Origin: JAUWPO01 sp965603285
GTDB taxonomy: Bacteria; Chloroflexota; Anaerolineae; Anaerolineales; UBA4823
Length of the DNA stretch: 64,000 bases
Direction: 5' to 3'
Assembly (NCBI GenBank): GCA_965603285.1
Contig: CBFDCK010000004.1
Span: 1 to 64,000 of the forward strand
The notes beneath the pieces were generated by a model. That model was not told the origin of the DNA. It saw nothing but the letters and a program-made list of their open reading frames with translations, and ran no database searches. Shown here one piece after another: positions 61,491 to 64,000 of this stretch. The position numbers and the translations under genes were made by a program. Position 1 is the stretch's first letter. Every line of letters begins with the position of its first letter.

Positions 61491-61904
61491 ATGTTTCGTA
61501 GTCTTATCACCAGCTTTGGCACAGGAGAAGTGATCCTGGAATGGATCGAGTACGCCGCACTCGCTATTGAGGTTTTGGCTGTGGTGATTATCGTGGTGTT
61601 TATTTTCAAATCAATTACTCGTTATTTCATCTCGGGTATCCGCAATCCAGGGGAACAGCGCCAACAGTATGGGAAGCTCAAATACAACCTGGGTAGAACG
61701 TTGTTGTTAGGTTTGGAGATCCTGGTCGCGGCAGACATTATCCGTACAGTAGCCCTGGAATCAACCCTGGAAAGTGTAGCCATCCTGGGTTTACTGGTGT
61801 TGGTTCGCACCTTCCTGAGCTGGGCGCTGATTGTTGAGATCGAGGGACACTGGCCGTGGCAAGCAGGTGACTCGGTGGAGCGAACAGAAGAGGGGTCTCT
61901 CTAG
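61491..61904 (+). CDS. DUF1622 membrane protein
   Basis: 137 aa with three predicted membrane helices: WIEYAALAIEVLAVVIIVVFIF (in part), LGRTLLLGLEILVAADIIRT and SVAILGLLVLVRTFLSWAL. These match the DUF1622 pattern (GLExLVAADIIxT, LIxIRTxLSxxLxxEIEG), of unknown function. GAGGAGG 9-10 nt before ATG 61491. 51 bp after the lipoprotein on the same strand. Its stop overlaps the convergent MFS stop by 4 nt. Confidence 0.85.
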   Translation: MFRSLITSFGTGEVILEWIEYAALAIEVLAVVIIVVFIFKSITRYFISGIRNPGEQRQQYGKLKYNLGRTLLLGLEILVAADIIRTVALESTLESVAILGLLVLVRTFLSWALIVEIEGHWPWQAGDSVERTEEGSL

Positions 61905-63337
61905 GCACGAATTTCCTGTACACCCTCTTCGTCAATACCCCGTAATGCCAGGATTGAGAGCAAAAAAAGCACTCCATAAATGGTGAACAGCAGCACATAG
62001 CCGGCGTTATCCGCGATCGGTCCACCGATATAAGCGCCAATAGCGCCCGCTCCCGCGCCAGCAAGATTGGATAATCCCAGGAAGCGTCCAGCCTGTTCCG
62101 GCGGCACAATCTCCGTGCCAAGCGCCCAATTGGTGGAATAAAACAACCCGACCCCAGCACCTATCAGGCAGGCGCCAATATATAAGCCTGTGATCACCGG
62201 CACGATCAAGGCAATAAAAGTGCCTAAGGCTGCTAAAAAACCGCACACGGCAACCAGGGGCTTCTTTCCAAAACGATCAGCCAGCCAGCCGCCGGGTAAT
62301 GCCACCAATAGAACAAAAACGCCCACAAACATTAATACTGTCGCAGCGGGTCCAGCGGCACTTTGACCTTGAAATTCGTCAAATCGTTCCTGAAGGTAGA
62401 ATAGCATAAAAACCCCCAGGTTAGTAGCCGCAACCAAGAACGTCAACCGGTTCACCACCCACCAGGTGAACGATGAGTGTTCGCGAATTGCAGGACCAAT
62501 ACTAATCCGGATGCTCGACCAGACACCGAACCCAATGGCGAACCCCATTCCAGCTAATCCCACAAATCCGGTAAGGACAATGCTCGCGTGCTGAGACAAA
62601 TTAAGGGTCACACCCATGATCTGGTTAACAGCCCCACCCATAAACAAAATGATCGTTGTAAAGACAACTGTCATCAGGAGCAAACGCAGAAAAGGTTCCC
62701 AAACCACACCTCCCGACGCCTCTTGCAGTGGTTGCTCGCGTACAAACATGACCACTAAAACGCAAATGACCAATACCGCCATTAAAACAAACAAAGCGCC
62801 CCACAGGTTGCCGGCACTGATGAGTTTACCCATGACAAATGAAACGAATATCAACGGCAGTGGAAGCTCAAAAAGCGCCTTAACCCCTGAAAAGCGCCCC
62901 TTTTTATCGTCGGGTACCATGTCTGGGATCAAGCCCTGTGTCCCTGATTGGGCTGTGTTAGAAAAAACCATTGAAAGGATATAAACAGCAAATAATGCCC
63001 AAAACCCAGTCAAGCCTTCCATCCCAGCGATAAAACCTATCAATGCAAACACGACCAACTCGCCTGCTGTGCCGGCGAGGATAAAAGGTCTTCGGCGACC
63101 CCACCTCAACGTGCTGCGGTCGGAGAACATTCCCATTAGAGCCTGTACAAGGACTGCTACCATCAATGACCACAGTCGGATGATGCCAATATAGGTTCCT
63201 TTATCCGCCTCGCCAATAAACCTCTGCACCAGCAGGGGGGCAATTAAGGGCGCTAATACCTGGGAACGTGTAGTCAGAGCGAACCAGTAGATATTGATAG
63301 TGATGTAGTCATACCAGTGAACTGTGCGTCTCATCAA
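61901..63337 (-). CDS. Major facilitator transporter (SLC45/sugar-type)
   Basis: 478 aa, about 12 membrane helices in two halves. FSDRSTLRWGRRRPFILAG between TM2 and TM3 is the SDRxxxRWGRRRP form found in SLC45 and plant sucrose transporters, so sugar/proton symport is plausible; exporter function cannot be excluded. ADRFGKKPLV is the matching second-half motif. ATG or GTG at 63337 region; start not secured. It is divergent from glgC (211-bp gap with no firm promoter) and near other sugar genes, which supports a carbohydrate role. Confidence 0.85.
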   Translation of the reverse strand: MMRRTVHWYDYITINIYWFALTTRSQVLAPLIAPLLVQRFIGEADKGTYIGIIRLWSLMVAVLVQALMGMFSDRSTLRWGRRRPFILAGTAGELVVFALIGFIAGMEGLTGFWALFAVYILSMVFSNTAQSGTQGLIPDMVPDDKKGRFSGVKALFELPLPLIFVSFVMGKLISAGNLWGALFVLMAVLVICVLVVMFVREQPLQEASGGVVWEPFLRLLLMTVVFTTIILFMGGAVNQIMGVTLNLSQHASIVLTGFVGLAGMGFAIGFGVWSSIRISIGPAIREHSSFTWWVVNRLTFLVAATNLGVFMLFYLQERFDEFQGQSAAGPAATVLMFVGVFVLLVALPGGWLADRFGKKPLVAVCGFLAALGTFIALIVPVITGLYIGACLIGAGVGLFYSTNWALGTEIVPPEQAGRFLGLSNLAGAGAGAIGAYIGGPIADNAGYVLLFTIYGVLFLLSILALRGIDEEGVQEIRA

Positions 63338-63548
63338 TCATTGACCAGGTTTTACCACCGTCTGTATCTTTGTGTACGACAGCCAGCAGTTGTAGGTTGA
63401 GGCTCTACTTGTATATTTAATTATACCTACGATGGTGTGATTTAAAACTTCCCTCTACGCCTAGTTCATCTTATAATTAGGTCGAACCAATCTATTGGTC
63501 TAATCTGTCTCTATAAATCTTGTTCCTAGGACTTCAGGAGAGTATTAA

Positions 63549-64000
63549 ATGCCTTCATCCGACAACATCCTGGCTATCATATTAGGTGGAGGGGTAGGTA
63601 AACGCCTGTACCCTCTTACTAAAGAACGGTCCAAACCAGCTGTCCCTATGGCTGGAAAATACCGCTTGATTGACGTGCCAATCAGCAATTGTATTAATTC
63701 CGACATCAACCGAATCGCCATCTTGACACAATACAACTCGGTCTCCTTGCACCGACACATCACTCACACATATAATTTCGATTCATTTCACCGCGGCTGG
63801 GTGCAAATCCTGGCTGCCGAACAAACCCCGCTCAGCAGAGACTGGTACCATGGAACGGCTGATGCCGTACGTAAACAGCTCTTTGAGATTAAATCAACGG
63901 GTGCGGAGTATGGGCTCATTCTGGCAGGAGATCATCTCTACCGCATGGATTACAAAGCCCTAGCTAAATTTCATTGGGAACACGAGGCCGACATAACGGT
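63549..64000 (+). CDS. glgC: Glucose-1-phosphate adenylyltransferase (3' end cut by window)
   Basis: The first 150 codons are present; the frame continues past the window end. It makes ADP-glucose for glycogen synthesis. LGGGVGKRLYPLTKERSKPAVP (in part: GGGVGKRLYPLT) is the nucleotide-binding pyrophosphorylase motif with the catalytic Arg/Lys, then PMAGKYRLIDVPISNCINS, GTADAVRKQ and LAGDHLYRMDY (metal-binding Asp). ATG 63549 has CAGGAG 9 nt upstream. The N-terminal regulatory residues are short. It complements the debranching enzyme at 39.4 kb. Confidence 0.96.
   Translation, partial: MPSSDNILAIILGGGVGKRLYPLTKERSKPAVPMAGKYRLIDVPISNCINSDINRIAILTQYNSVSLHRHITHTYNFDSFHRGWVQILAAEQTPLSRDWYHGTADAVRKQLFEIKSTGAEYGLILAGDHLYRMDYKALAKFHWEHEADIT

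Overview
The window looks like a chromosomal segment of an Anaerolineae-like Chloroflexota bacterium, probably uncultured. This is inferred from gene content. The clues are a SARP/BTAD regulator fused to a STAND-like ATPase and an oligopeptide-binding domain, a fused transaldolase/glucose-6-phosphate isomerase, a trypsin-like protein with a VVGVGVG tail domain, a ycf45-type R3H ATPase and a secreted repeat protein ending in FLPLALRN. Base composition is moderate, genes are dense, and GTG, TTG and probably CTG starts occur. Two perfect parS sites at 55.0-55.1 kb suggest an origin-proximal location.

Layout. 0-5 kb: partial trypsin-like protease, PfkB kinase, Tat-exported phosphoesterase and a prokaryotic pentameric ligand-gated ion channel with a duplicated N-terminal module. 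5.2-11.9 kb: the giant SARP-ATPase-SBP regulator, followed by a decayed tandem duplication that left a mosaic ORF, two copies of a 71-aa antisense gene and two copies of a hairpin terminator. 11.8-16.9 kb (minus): isochorismatase-like hydrolase, flavoprotein and RlmN/Cfr-like radical SAM protein in overlapping order, then a penicillin-acylase-family enzyme. 17-26 kb: plsX, an XdhC-family gene, a secreted seven-repeat protein, comEC and a two-component system. 26-36.4 kb (mostly minus): crotonase, DinB-like, M23 peptidase, EthD-like, rhomboid, gmk, tmk, R3H-AAA, GNAT-like, pdxT and pdxS.

36.7-49.6 kb is a compact central-carbon block on the plus strand: GH63-type glucosidase, glycogen debranching enzyme, glucokinase, Tal-Pgi fusion, beta-phosphoglucomutase-like HAD, 6-phosphogluconate dehydrogenase, glucose-6-phosphate dehydrogenase and 6-phosphogluconolactonase. 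Together these could take glucan to glucose, glucose-6-phosphate and the oxidative and part of the non-oxidative pentose phosphate pathway, making NADPH and pentose phosphates. Glycosyltransferases and a DoxX protein follow (49.6-54.9 kb). After the parS pair come a nucleotidyltransferase-fold protein, a deoxynucleoside kinase, an M3 peptidase and a CcrM-like GANTC-type DNA methyltransferase split by an in-frame amber codon. The right end holds tRNA-Leu(CAA), a META-domain lipoprotein, a DUF1622 protein, an MFS sugar-type transporter and the start of glgC, a second glycogen gene.

The observations most worth following are the modular ion channel, the microhomology-mediated duplication and mosaic gene at 8.6-11.9 kb, the hydrolase/flavoprotein/radical-SAM operon, the parS pair and the amber-split methyltransferase.
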